This document shows, one piece after another, positions 33,819 through 42,427 of a stretch of DNA of 64,000 bases; position 1 is the first letter of the stretch, and each line of letters begins with the position of its first letter. The notes beneath the pieces are model-generated. The model was not told the origin of the DNA, made no database searches, and saw only the letters and a list, made by a program, of their open reading frames with translations. Source of the stretch: Candidatus Limnocylindrales bacterium (lineage in GTDB: Bacteria; Moduliflexota; Moduliflexia; Moduliflexales; JAUQPW01); assembly GCA_035559535.1 (NCBI GenBank), contig DATMBG010000003.1:1-64000 (forward strand), given 5' to 3'. Made by a program: the position numbers and the translations under genes.

Positions 33819-34039
33819 TACTTTGTTAAAGTAATTCTGTGGGATTTCCCTCCCCCCCGGCTCCTCTCCCACGCTGTGGGAGAGGGGAGTCAGTGGATTT
33901 CCGGGCCAACTCTCCCAAAGCCTCGGGCGAGAGGGGTGGGTTGGTCAATCCCTTTTCTTAATCTCCGGATGCCTGCAATTTCTGTGAATTCTTTAGAGAA
34001 AGTTTAGAAGAAAGGAAACTTGAAGAAGAAAGGTTGAGT
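33819..34039. repeat. C-rich hairpin spacer in the livG-livF gap
   Basis: CTCTCCCAC (33864-33872) and GTGGGAGAG (33876-33884) form a perfect 9-bp stem with a GCT loop, extendable with wobble pairs to about 12. A further CTCTCCC...GGGCGAGAGGGG inverted word follows at 33910. This spacer family recurs near 45.16 and 62.05 kb. Confidence 0.65.
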
Positions 34040-34780
34040 ATGCTTAAAGTTAAAGATATTGAAACCTATTACGGTAGCATTCAGGCCTTAAAAGGGATCT
34101 CCCTGGAGGTCAACGAAGGAGAAGTTGTAACCTTACTTGGAAGCAATGGGGCCGGGAAAAGCACAACCCTTAAAACCATCTCCCGTCTTCTCCGTCCGGT
34201 CAGGGGAACAATTGAATTTATGGGTGAACGTATCGATCCTTTGAAGCCCGAAGTCATTGTACAGAAGGGAATCGCCCATGTCCCGGAAGGAAGAAAAATC
34301 TTCCCCGGTTTGACCGTGCGAGACAATCTCATGTTGGGAGCTTCCGGACGGGTTGGTTTGAGTAAAGCTCAAATAGCCGAAGAAGCAGAGCGAATGCTGG
34401 AACTTTTCCCCGCACTTAAACCCTTTGCAGATAAATTGGGTTGGACCCTCAGTGGAGGTCAACAACAAATGCTGGCCATTGCCCGAGGCTTAATGGCCCA
34501 TCCTAAACTTCTCTTGTTGGATGAGCCTTCCTTGGGTCTGGCTCCTGTACTTGTACAGGAAGTTTTTCATATCATTCGGGATATCAATACACGGGGCACC
34601 ACCATTCTCCTCGTAGAACAGAATGCTTTTATGGCTCTTAAGGTAGCCCATCGGGGTTATGTGATGGAAACGGGAAAAATTGTCCTCCATGATCTGGCCA
34701 CAAATCTACTCAATAACGAACAGGTAAAAAGAGCTTACCTGGGTACGACTAAAGCGGCTCGAAGGCAGGTTGTCGGATAG
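34040..34780 (+). CDS. livF: Branched-chain amino-acid-type ABC ATPase LivF
   Basis: A 246-residue ABC ATPase. Walker A GSNGAGKST, signature LSGGQQQMLAIARGL and Walker B LLLLDEPSLGLAP are of LivF type. The ATG at 34040 is chosen because AAAGG lies six bases upstream; a TTG two codons earlier is possible. It is the last gene of the importer operon livJ-H-M-G-F, the standard order. The following genes are convergent. Confidence 0.93.
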   Translation: MLKVKDIETYYGSIQALKGISLEVNEGEVVTLLGSNGAGKSTTLKTISRLLRPVRGTIEFMGERIDPLKPEVIVQKGIAHVPEGRKIFPGLTVRDNLMLGASGRVGLSKAQIAEEAERMLELFPALKPFADKLGWTLSGGQQQMLAIARGLMAHPKLLLLDEPSLGLAPVLVQEVFHIIRDINTRGTTILLVEQNAFMALKVAHRGYVMETGKIVLHDLATNLLNNEQVKRAYLGTTKAARRQVVG

Positions 34781-34864
34781 AAATTCTGAGCGGGCGGGTT
34801 CCTGTTAATGCTTTACACGGTAAGTGCAGGTAGTTCTTTTAAACTTCGGTAATCCTTTCTCTGT

Positions 34865-35680
34865 TTAATTCCGGCTAGGTAACCAACCTTCCGAAGTGCG
34901 CCGGAAATGTTGGATTGAAACGGCCCCGAAGGCCTCCTTTTCAGGATGCCAGCAGAAGCGTTCAACCATAATTTGCGGATGAGCTATACGAACCCTGTTG
35001 AAAGAGGGAGGTTCCCCCCGGCTGCGTGTAGAAGTGGCCGTTCCTGCCTGGATAATCAGAGCAGAATACCTGTTTGTTTTGTAACCTACAATGATATCGC
35101 CTACATGGCTTACATGGAGGTGACCGGCAAGAAAAATATCCACTCCGCATTTTGCCAGGATTTCCATAGCCCAACGTGAACGGCCGACCGATCTATATTT
35201 GTGATAACCTTCTGGTATCTCAAAAGGATGATGACTGACGAGGATTTTGACGATCTGAGTGCCTAGAGGAGCCAGGCGTTCCAGGATCCGCAGGATCTGT
35301 TCTTTGTTGATACGTCCTCTTTGGATCGTTAAGGAGCAGGCCGTGTTGATGCCCAGGATGGCTACCTCCTGGTTTACATAAAAGGGTTCCAGATCGTTGC
35401 TAATATAGCGATTATATTTGGAAAGCGGTTGAAAAAAGCGGGCAAAGAGGTTACCTAAAGGTATATCGTGATTCCCGGGAACAATAATCTGGGTAGGGGG
35501 AAGGAGGTCTAAAAAAGCCCGGGCCTCTTTGAACTCTTGGGTTCGAGCGCGCTGGGTGAGATCCCCGGATACAACGACCACCTCCGGTCGGATCTCTTCA
35601 ACGGTTGTCCTGAGAGATTGCACAATAGCCGTATCTACACGACCGAAATGGAGGTCTGAAAGATGAACCAGTGTAAGCAT
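34865..35680 (-). CDS. Calcineurin-like metallophosphoesterase
   Basis: A 271-residue soluble metallophosphoesterase. The binuclear metal site motifs are all present: HLSDLHFG, VSGDLTQRA, VPGNHD, SHHPFE and LAGHLHVSH. The length and order fit the CpdA/Icc-like and general phosphohydrolase group. It is encoded 16 bases downstream of the lipid kinase gene on the same strand, so the two are very likely co-transcribed; a phosphatase acting on a lipid or nucleotide phosphate is possible but not shown. Substrate unknown. Confidence 0.85.
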   Translation of the reverse strand: MLTLVHLSDLHFGRVDTAIVQSLRTTVEEIRPEVVVVSGDLTQRARTQEFKEARAFLDLLPPTQIIVPGNHDIPLGNLFARFFQPLSKYNRYISNDLEPFYVNQEVAILGINTACSLTIQRGRINKEQILRILERLAPLGTQIVKILVSHHPFEIPEGYHKYRSVGRSRWAMEILAKCGVDIFLAGHLHVSHVGDIIVGYKTNRYSALIIQAGTATSTRSRGEPPSFNRVRIAHPQIMVERFCWHPEKEAFGAVSIQHFRRTSEGWLPSRN

Positions 35681-35696
35681 CCTTGTTTTAATTGCT

Positions 35697-36638
35697 TTAG
35701 TTTTCTAGTTCTCCTTTACCTTTCGGTACCATAACTTGTAGCGCACGGGGCCGAATCTGGTAATGAAGTGGCATTTCCATCAAAATAATTTCCCCATCCA
35801 CAGAAACGTACACATACTTCCGTCTCCGCTTCCTTCGTTGGGTACCGACCCAGACTTCTTTAACCAGGAGCTTATCTAAATCTTTTTCCTGGCGTAACCG
35901 TCCCAAAAGCAGCCTTAAAGCCAGGCGCAGAAGGCCCAATCGCCCGGTTTGGTGAGTTACATATAAACACAAATATCCCGCATTGAGACATCTACGGGAT
36001 CCAATGTTAAGGCTTTCTATTTCATATTCGTTATTACCTACGAAAACAAAGGGGGTTGCTCGCTTGAATTCTTGATCGTCTGCGATCAGGCGGACATTGA
36101 AAAAAGGATAGCGATGAAACACCTTGAGTAATGCCCAAAAGAAGGCGACCCCTTTGCTCCATCCCCGTCGCCGATACCACTCCCGGTGACGTACCATATG
36201 CGGATAAATCCCTATACTGGAATTATTAACGAAGATATACCCGTTGACCTCCCCCACATCAATGCTGACCCTAGAACCTGAGATGAGGTTATCCACAGCC
36301 TGTTCAAGATCCAGCGGTATTTTTAAATCTTTGGCAAAGTGATTAAGTGTCCCCAGCGGAAGGATTCCCAGGATCTTATCGGTGCCGACCAGCATGGAGG
36401 CGACTGTATTGACCGTTCCATCACCCCCTCCGGCTACAACCATATCATAACCCTCACGAATTATCCGGTGGGTGATTTCCACCAGCTCTTCCCCGCTTTG
36501 GGCCAGGGAGATAGAGGCTTTGATATTTTTTGATTTAAATAGCTCGGTTACCTGTTCTATCTCTTTCCGTTTATCCTTAGAACCGGAAGAGTGATTGATA
36601 ATGACTGCAATATGGGAAGGTGTCTGATTTGCCCCCAT
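35697..36638 (-). CDS. Diacylglycerol/lipid kinase family protein
   Basis: A 313-residue protein of the DAGK-catalytic family (YegS/BmrU/DgkB-like). The nucleotide-binding signature VVAGGGDGTVNTVASML and the ILPLGTLNHFAKDL block are intact. Such enzymes phosphorylate diacylglycerol or related lipids at the inner face of the cytoplasmic membrane. The C-terminal beta-sandwich part (about 130-300) is of normal length. It precedes the metallophosphoesterase, forming a kinase/phosphatase pair. Confidence 0.87.
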   Translation of the reverse strand: MGANQTPSHIAVIINHSSGSKDKRKEIEQVTELFKSKNIKASISLAQSGEELVEITHRIIREGYDMVVAGGGDGTVNTVASMLVGTDKILGILPLGTLNHFAKDLKIPLDLEQAVDNLISGSRVSIDVGEVNGYIFVNNSSIGIYPHMVRHREWYRRRGWSKGVAFFWALLKVFHRYPFFNVRLIADDQEFKRATPFVFVGNNEYEIESLNIGSRRCLNAGYLCLYVTHQTGRLGLLRLALRLLLGRLRQEKDLDKLLVKEVWVGTQRRKRRRKYVYVSVDGEIILMEMPLHYQIRPRALQVMVPKGKGELEN

Positions 36639-37332
36639 CCAGTTTTTCGAGCATCAAGAGGGTTGAAATTTCCAGAACCCTTTCCTGCGCCCAGACTCCT
36701 TAATTTTATCCTGAACCCTCTGGCCGATAAGTCCGAAAAGATTTATGAGATTTTTGATTCTGCATCCATTTTATATCCTGGCAAGACCCTCCTCCTCCTG
36801 GGGAAGGCAACGGAGCAAGAATTCTTTTTTCCCCGCACCCAACTGAAAATAATCTACCCTGTGAACCGGTTCAGGTCAAGCAAAAACTATCCCTCGTAAC
36901 TGTAACAACTTAGAAGGTTAGCTCCAGGGGGTCACCTGGGGATAGCCCTTGGCATAGGCCAGGAGAAACTTATCCATCAAACGGGGACGTTTGACCTACT
37001 AAACCCCCATGGGGTGATCTGTTTAACAGGCCGCTCCTCAATTCCCCCCGCCCGTACATGGGGAGAAGGGGGGATATAGAGGAAAGGAGAGCTTCCTTCG
37101 GAGCTTGAAGAAAATTCTGAATGACTGAATCCCCCGACTTATGTCGGGGGCTACCCACGGTTCACCCCTGACGAGGCTTTTCATCCTAACCCGGTGTGTA
37201 TGGGGGCCTGGGGGGTCTTCCACCTACTAAATGGATACAGATACCTATCCCTCATCGACTTGAAGATAGAAACAGATTACTCTTAGAAGACTGAAGAAAG
37301 GCAATGGATAGAGTTGGCTTTCTTTAAATAGG
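36639..37332. other. Long intergenic region with dispersed repeat
   Basis: 694 bases between two minus-strand genes. About a quarter of it (37011-37187) is a copy of the dispersed element also found at 45.2 and 53.1 kb. The rest has no supported gene; the plus-strand frame at 36591-36899 is antisense to the lipid kinase start and has no family features. Confidence 0.6.
37011..37187 (-). repeat. Dispersed repeat element, copy 1
   Basis: Read on the minus strand it contains AAAAGCCTCGTCAGGGGTGA, CCGTGGGTAGCCCCCGAC, an internal CCCCCGAC/GTCGGGGG hairpin, TTCAGTCATTCAGAATTTTC and GAATTGAGGAGCGGCCTGT. Copies with the same word order lie at 45211-45290 (truncated) and 53107-53300. Confidence 0.8.
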
Positions 37333-38124
37333 CTACTTCCCTGAGGCCTGAACCATTTTCCTTCCTTTGACCATAAGCGTTACTCCTACCGGAAAGCGGA
37401 TCCATTTGAGTAAAAAGGCTTCCAGGTAAAGGAGAGAGGTCAAAAAAGCATTGAGGTAGGCCGGTGTGAAATGAAAATCCGAAATAGCTTCTTGATCTGT
37501 CTTTGCCGGACGTAAGAGGTTAACAGCTTTACGGAACAGGAAAATGGGTAGAACAAGGAAGGTATTGGCATAGGTAGCGTTTTCAACGATAAAACCGGCT
37601 TTTTCTAATTTTTGGCACAAATCCGATTCGGTGTATCGTCTTAAGACCTGTCCGGCCCGATCATGCTCGCCCCGGAGCCAGTTGAAGGCGGCTACCGTTA
37701 AAAAAACTTTTCCACCGGGTCGGCAAACCCGGTAATATTCCCGAAGGGCTTTCTCATCGTCGGGAACACAAACCAGGACATCATAGGACGTTATAAAATC
37801 AAAGGTTTCATCCCGGAAAGGAAGGTCCTCTACCGAGGCCTGAACGAGATTCTCCAGTTTACGAATTTTACAGAATTTAAGGGCCTCGGAAAATAAATCG
37901 ATCCCAACAGTTTGGGGTTTTAAGCCTGTCTCCCAGGTCTGGCTCCCGATCTCCAAAAGGTGTTGCAATCGAGCACCCGTTCCGCATCCGGCATCGAGAA
38001 TCTTTGCAGAGGTTTTGCAGTGAAAGAGCTCGGGGATAAGGGTATACGCTATTTTCCTCATTCCCCGGTACCACCAGTAAGTATCCTCCAGCTGGTACAT
38101 GATTTCGTATTCGCGCAGATTCAC
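37333..38124 (-). CDS. Class I SAM-dependent methyltransferase
   Basis: A 263-residue methyltransferase. Motif I is ILDAGCGTGARLQHLLEIG (about residue 41), followed by VGIDLF, VEDLPFRDETFDFITSYDVL and VCRPGGKVFLTVAAFNWLRG. The C-terminal quarter is hydrophobic and could be membrane associated (about 200-250). It is the last gene of the carbamoyltransferase operon, so methylation of a glycan, lipid-linked sugar or its product is the likely role; the acceptor cannot be read. Confidence 0.8.
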   Translation of the reverse strand: MNLREYEIMYQLEDTYWWYRGMRKIAYTLIPELFHCKTSAKILDAGCGTGARLQHLLEIGSQTWETGLKPQTVGIDLFSEALKFCKIRKLENLVQASVEDLPFRDETFDFITSYDVLVCVPDDEKALREYYRVCRPGGKVFLTVAAFNWLRGEHDRAGQVLRRYTESDLCQKLEKAGFIVENATYANTFLVLPIFLFRKAVNLLRPAKTDQEAISDFHFTPAYLNAFLTSLLYLEAFLLKWIRFPVGVTLMVKGRKMVQASGK

Positions 38125-38155
38125 GACCTTACCCCGACTTCTGATTCCCGGGTCC

Positions 38156-38521
38156 TTAGGATCTGGCGATCAAGGCAACTCCCAGGCAGATCAGTAAAAC
38201 CCCTACCCATCGGATCCAGGATATTGATTCTCCTAAGACCCATTTTGAGGCCAGTACCACCAGGACGTAGCTTAAACTAACCATAGGGTAGGCGTAGCTC
38301 AAAGGAACTCTGGATAACACAACCAACCAGAGCAGGACACTTATTGCATATAATCCCAAAGCAAAGAGGACATAGGGATTGGTAAAAAGGGTGATATGAA
38401 AAGTCCAGGTAAGTAAGGCTTTGAAAGATATTTCACCGAAGGAGGATATGGCTTTCTTCATGGACAACTCACTAATAGACGCAAATACCACGGGAATCAG
38501 AATTAATCCAATAGGTTTCAT
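38156..38521 (-). CDS. EamA/SMR-type small membrane carrier (ArnE-like)
   Basis: A 121-residue protein with four predicted helices, the size of one small-multidrug-resistance-type subunit. The third helix has VPLSYAYPMVSLSYVLVVLA and the fourth is preceded by GESISWIRWVGVLLIC, both typical of ArnE/ArnF and related undecaprenyl-phosphate-sugar flippase subunits. Its position next to a GT2 of the polyprenyl-phosphate type supports a role in moving a lipid-linked sugar across the membrane (inference). SMR-like proteins act as dimers; no second subunit is encoded here. Confidence 0.75.
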   Translation of the reverse strand: MKPIGLILIPVVFASISELSMKKAISSFGEISFKALLTWTFHITLFTNPYVLFALGLYAISVLLWLVVLSRVPLSYAYPMVSLSYVLVVLASKWVLGESISWIRWVGVLLICLGVALIARS

Positions 38522-38555
38522 AGGGTAAACAAAAGGATAATTTCTTGGATTCGCC

Positions 38556-39302
38556 TTAACGGATCAGATTCTTTCTGGCAAGAAAAGGTTTTAGACAGAT
38601 TTTCCACCAGAGTTTAAGGACGGTGACACCTCCTTTAATGACCCGGTTTATAACAAAGACCTGAGATCTTCCACAAACCCGGTGATAATGATTGACTGGG
38701 ACCTCTTTGAAAACAAATCCGGCATTTTGAAGCTTTTTCACCATTTCCACGCAGATAGCCCCATCATCGGATTCCAGTTCGATTTTATCGAATACCTCCC
38801 GTCGGATAAGACGAAAGTCGCAATCTACATCTCTGACCTTTAATCGGAAAAGGTTTTTTACTACGATATAATAAATTTTACCCAGGATAATTCGATAAAA
38901 AGGATCGTGCCGTTGGATTTTATATCCGTTCACGATATCGACCCCATCGACCATCTCAGGGGCCAAGAGGGCCAATTCTCGAGGATCGTACTGACCGTCT
39001 CCATCGGTATAGAAAATAAAATCCTTGGTAGCATGGGCGAAACCAGATCGAAGGGCACCTCCATATCCTTTGTTTTGGGTATGGTAAATGACTTTAAGGT
39101 TTTTATAGTGGGTTTTCAGTTCTTCCAAAATTTCCCGACTAAAATCCTTACTGGCATCATCAACGACAATCACTTCATAGTCATCGGTCAGGGAACGAAG
39201 GGTTTTAAAAGCAGAAACAACAAGACTTGCGATAGTTCCTGCATCGTTATAGCAGGGGAAGAAAACCGAAATGCTGGAAAGCCGTTTATTTTTGTCCGTC
39301 AT
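38556..39302 (-). CDS. GT2 glycosyltransferase, polyprenyl-phosphate type
   Basis: A 248-residue family 2 glycosyltransferase. The N-terminus ISVFFPCYNDAGTIASLV, the EVIVVDDASKDFS block, the donor/metal motif FIFYTDGDGQYDP and the RDVDCDFRLIRREVFDKIEL acceptor region match DPM1/ArnC-like enzymes that load a sugar onto polyprenyl phosphate at the cytoplasmic face. The ATG at 39302 is used; the longer frame (to 39404) translates the upstream GTCCGTT hairpin. It is followed by an EamA/SMR carrier gene. Confidence 0.88.
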   Translation of the reverse strand: MTDKNKRLSSISVFFPCYNDAGTIASLVVSAFKTLRSLTDDYEVIVVDDASKDFSREILEELKTHYKNLKVIYHTQNKGYGGALRSGFAHATKDFIFYTDGDGQYDPRELALLAPEMVDGVDIVNGYKIQRHDPFYRIILGKIYYIVVKNLFRLKVRDVDCDFRLIRREVFDKIELESDDGAICVEMVKKLQNAGFVFKEVPVNHYHRVCGRSQVFVINRVIKGGVTVLKLWWKICLKPFLARKNLIR

Positions 39303-39303
39303 T

Positions 39304-39392
39304 GTCCGTTGTCCGTTGTCCGTTGTCCGTTGTCCATGGGTAGAGTTATCCGGTAAGGGAGATCTACCTCTTCGTAACGGACAACGGACAAG
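39304..39392. repeat. GTCCGTT hairpin in the DUF5989-GT2 gap
   Basis: Four tandem TTGTCCG units (39303-39335) face TAACGGACAACGGACAA (39375-39391). At the right end it comes close to the stop of the DUF5989 gene, so the gap is essentially one hairpin with a 40-base loop. Confidence 0.75.
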
Positions 39393-39404
39393 AACTACGA
39401 ACAA

Positions 39405-39563
39405 TTAGAAAAGAGCATAAATAAAAGGAGCTACCGCCGAACCTTCTGTAAGGATAATCAGTAAACCCAATCCAAGGAGCATAAATACAATAGGGCCTAA
39501 CCACCATTTTTTTCGCTCTCTCAGGAAGAGCCAGAACTCAGAGAGGAGAGATAATTTACTCAT
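39405..39563 (-). CDS. DUF5989-family small membrane protein (SxtK-like)
   Basis: A 52-residue gene too short for a 60-residue cutoff. It begins MSKLSLLSEFWLFLRERKKW, has one strongly hydrophobic span (about residues 22-39) and ends EGSAVAPFIYALF. This is the DUF5989 pattern: a basic Arg/Lys/Trp amphipathic start and a single helix. Such proteins are typically encoded beside carbamoyltransferases and SxtJ-like proteins, as here. Function unknown; the constant linkage suggests a membrane partner of the carbamoyltransferase. No strong ribosome binding site, so translation may be coupled. Confidence 0.85.
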   Translation of the reverse strand: MSKLSLLSEFWLFLRERKKWWLGPIVFMLLGLGLLIILTEGSAVAPFIYALF

Positions 39564-39640
39564 CTGTGGATTATCCATTGTCCATTGTCTGTTGGAAATT
39601 GCCCGTATGGAGGAGGGAGCAACAGACAGCAGAGAGTGGA

Positions 39641-40081
39641 TTAAAACATTCGTTCATACTTTACCTTATCCTTGGAATTTTTTTCTCTTTTTTTCCAATA
39701 AGTCAAACCAGAATCCGACCCGGTTCCGGGTTGGGGAAATTTTTGATCCAGCAGATCTTTTCCCATGAGTCTCAACATCAGTCCAATAGGGGTAAAGATC
39801 AGGAAAAAGATGAGACCCAGGATGAGATGGGTGTTAATCCAGCCCAAAATCAAAGCCAGGGCCATCCAGACTTTGTGGATGGGTTTAAGAAGTTCTGGAA
39901 GAAGAAGACCCAGAATCAGAAACAGGCCTCCCATTCCCCAAAACCCCAGGTATTTACCGCTTCCCTTGTAAAGGGCCAAACTCCCCAGAAGTCCCAGGAC
40001 GATGGCAAGGGTTATTCCGAATTTACGGAGATCTTTATGATCTGATCTTATTTTTTTTATTTCTTCTAATAAGACTCTCAA
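39641..40081 (-). CDS. SxtJ-family membrane protein
   Basis: A 146-residue protein with three to four hydrophobic segments (about 20-38, 45-62, 70-88 and 92-110), a basic N-terminus (LLEEIKKIRSDHKDLRKFG) and a charged C-terminal tail. The size, the FFLIFTPIGLMLRLMGKDLL block and the position immediately after a NodU/CmcH carbamoyltransferase identify it as SxtJ-like, a family named from the saxitoxin cluster where it is also next to the carbamoyltransferase. The TTG start at 40081 overlaps the upstream stop (TTGA), with AAGGAG 11 bases before it; a TTG at 40105 would add eight residues. Function unknown. Confidence 0.8.
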   Translation of the reverse strand: MRVLLEEIKKIRSDHKDLRKFGITLAIVLGLLGSLALYKGSGKYLGFWGMGGLFLILGLLLPELLKPIHKVWMALALILGWINTHLILGLIFFLIFTPIGLMLRLMGKDLLDQKFPQPGTGSDSGLTYWKKREKNSKDKVKYERMF

Positions 40082-41895
40082 TCCAGTTCGAACTCCTTTT
40101 TCCAATCGATATCTTTTTCCAGGGGTTTCTGCTCACGTTTGTCCAGCAAGAAACTACCCATGGCAAGGTAATCGATATTAGTCCGCATAAAGCAAGTATA
40201 GGCTTCTTCCGGTCGGCATACAATGGGTTCCCCTCGAACATTGAAAGAGGTGTTGATGATAACAGGACAACCGGTCTTTTCATAAAATTTATGAATTAAA
40301 TCATAGTAGAGGGGATGGTCTTCTCGATTAACCGTTTGGATCCTTGCCGAGTAATCTACATGGGTAATGGCTGGCACCGAAGAACGAACCACATTTAACT
40401 TATCGATTCCCCAAAGTTTTTGTTCTTCTTCGGTCATTTTCCTCCGATGGGTTTCCTTGACCGGTGCTACCAACAGCATATAAGGGCTTTCCCGGTCCAG
40501 CTCAAAATAATCCGAGACTTTATCCAATAAGACACTGGGGGCAAAGGGTCTAAACCCTTCCCGGAATTTAATCTTGATATTCATCTCCGCCTGCATTTTA
40601 GGTGATCGGGCATCACCTAAGATACTTCGGGAGCCTAGGGCCCGGGGTCCAAATTCCATACGTCCTTGGAACCATCCCACGACCTTTTCTTTGGCGATAA
40701 GATCCGAAACCACATCGATCAATTCCTCTCGACTCAGGCGTTTGTAGGGTATCTGACGGCTCTTCAGAAACTTCTCAATGGCTTCATCGGAGTAAGCCGG
40801 CCCCAGATAAGAGCCTTTCTGGAAGTCTTTTTTCCCATCGGGTTTTCGTTCATTTCCCAGATATTTATACCAGACAAACAGGGCCGCACCCAGAGCCCCT
40901 CCGGCATCCCCGGCGGCAGGTTGTATCCAGATATTCTCAAAGGGACCTTCCCGCAAGATAAGCCCGTTACCAACACAGTTTAAGGCGACTCCTCCGGCCA
41001 GACAGAGATTTTTCTGCCGGGTAACTTTGTGAACATGTCGGGCCATCCGGAGCATAGTTTCTTCGGTGACCACCTGGATGGACCGGGCCAGATCCATTTC
41101 CTTTTGGGTCAACTTTGTCTCCGGTCCCCGCGGAGGTCCTCCAAAAAGCTTGTGAAACTTTTCATTGGTCATGGTCAATCCGGCACAGTAATCAAAATAC
41201 TCCATATTCAGCTTGAAAGATCCATCTTCTTTCAAATCCATCAACTTGGTTAAAATTAAATCTACATATTTGGGCTCTCCATAAGGAGCCAGTCCCATCA
41301 CTTTATATTCGCCGGAGTTGACCTTAAAACCTGTATAATAGGTAAAAGCCGAGTATAAAAGTCCTAACGAGTGAGGAAATCGAATTTCATACTCCAATTC
41401 AAAATCATTCCCACAACCGACTCCGAAACTGGTTGTGGTCCATTCCCCGACCCCGTCCATGGTCAAAATAGCTGCCTCTCTAAAGGGAGAAGGATAAAAG
41501 GTGCTGGCAGCATGGGATTCATGATGCTCGGGAAAGATGATTTTCCCCTCATATCCCAGTTCTTTCTTGATAAGATCGGGAATCCAAAGCTTTTGTTTGA
41601 TCCAGAGAGGAGCAGCCTTCATAAAAGACCGGATTCCAAAAGGGGCATAAGCCAGATAAGTTTCCAAAATACGCTCAAACTTGAGTAAAGGCTTATCGTA
41701 GAAACCGATAAAATCCAGATCTTTTACCGTAATTCCGGCCTCTTCCAGACAATAATCAATAGCATGCCGGGGAAATCTATGATCATGTTTCTTGCGGGTA
41801 AAGCGCTCTTCTTGAGCCGCGGCTATAATTTCTCCATCTCGTATTAAACAGGCCGCACTATCGTGATAAAAACAGGATATACCTAGGATATACAT
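40078..41895 (-). CDS. O-carbamoyltransferase, NodU/CmcH (SxtI-like) family
   Basis: A 605-residue protein with the two-domain layout of NodU/CmcH/TobZ enzymes. The N-terminal Kae1-like domain starts ILGISCFYHDSAACLI and has PEHHESHAASTFYPSPF metal-binding His residues. The C-terminal domain carries GRMEFGPRALGSRSILGDAR and INTSFNVRGEPIVC. The family transfers a carbamoyl group from carbamoyl phosphate, through an ATP-dependent carbamoyl-adenylate, to a hydroxyl of a sugar or antibiotic. Followed with a four-base overlap by the SxtJ-like gene, then DUF5989, GT2, carrier and methyltransferase genes, so it probably decorates a lipid-linked or surface sugar. Confidence 0.9.
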   Translation of the reverse strand: MYILGISCFYHDSAACLIRDGEIIAAAQEERFTRKKHDHRFPRHAIDYCLEEAGITVKDLDFIGFYDKPLLKFERILETYLAYAPFGIRSFMKAAPLWIKQKLWIPDLIKKELGYEGKIIFPEHHESHAASTFYPSPFREAAILTMDGVGEWTTTSFGVGCGNDFELEYEIRFPHSLGLLYSAFTYYTGFKVNSGEYKVMGLAPYGEPKYVDLILTKLMDLKEDGSFKLNMEYFDYCAGLTMTNEKFHKLFGGPPRGPETKLTQKEMDLARSIQVVTEETMLRMARHVHKVTRQKNLCLAGGVALNCVGNGLILREGPFENIWIQPAAGDAGGALGAALFVWYKYLGNERKPDGKKDFQKGSYLGPAYSDEAIEKFLKSRQIPYKRLSREELIDVVSDLIAKEKVVGWFQGRMEFGPRALGSRSILGDARSPKMQAEMNIKIKFREGFRPFAPSVLLDKVSDYFELDRESPYMLLVAPVKETHRRKMTEEEQKLWGIDKLNVVRSSVPAITHVDYSARIQTVNREDHPLYYDLIHKFYEKTGCPVIINTSFNVRGEPIVCRPEEAYTCFMRTNIDYLAMGSFLLDKREQKPLEKDIDWKKEFELD

Positions 41896-41928
41896 AACTG
41901 TTTCACATCCTACCTTCCCGTATGGGAA

Positions 41929-42144
41929 TCAAAGGGGTAATAAATCCATACAAAAGAAAAACTCACAAGCTTTGGGCCGTTGATCGTAGATTTTACAGCT
42001 CGCGGGCTTTTCCTCGGTTCTCGGAATCAAGTAAGGACAGGGTATCCCTTCCGGTTTGTAGGTTCCATCCGGTAGTTTAACTCGCAGAGCAATGCAACAG
42101 ATCCCACATCGAATACAGGCTTCATCGGGTACACCCGGTATCAT
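41929..42144 (-). CDS. YkgJ-like cysteine-cluster protein
   Basis: A 71-residue protein with the zinc/iron-chelating Cys-cluster pattern: ACIRCGICCIAL, then CPYL, SCKIY and KACEFFFC. Seven or more of its 71 residues are Cys, arranged as in the YkgJ (UPF0153) family, shortened to one domain. AAAGGGG precedes the ATG. It is the first gene of the carbamoyltransferase operon, 33 bases upstream of it; a role as metal chaperone is only a guess. Confidence 0.8.
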   Translation of the reverse strand: MIPGVPDEACIRCGICCIALRVKLPDGTYKPEGIPCPYLIPRTEEKPASCKIYDQRPKACEFFFCMDLLPL

Positions 42145-42427
42145 AATCCCCTTTTTTCAAACCCCCTGGGTTTTAAAGAAGTCCAGACTTTCCTTTATCG
42201 TTCATATCTGAAAAGAATAGCTTGGGGTCACTTTCCTGTCAAGCTTTAATTCATGGGGATTCAATTTTCAAAAAAAATTTTATAATTGTTAATTTTCACT
42301 TTGACTTTTTCTCAAATTGTAATATTTAACAAAACGACGTTCAATATCCATAAATATGGTGGGTTTATGTTTAATTCTTCACTAAATTAGCTTAAAAAAT
42401 CCCAAAGGGAATGAAAGGAGAAATATC

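Noticed and set aside
36591..36899. 102-codon plus-strand frame near the lipid kinase
   Set aside because: Antisense to the kinase start; no signal, motif or ribosome binding site.
39304..39392. (GTCCGTT)n blocks as a CRISPR array or integron-type repeat
   Set aside because: Units are contiguous, without spacers, and face an inverted copy; they form hairpins, not an array.
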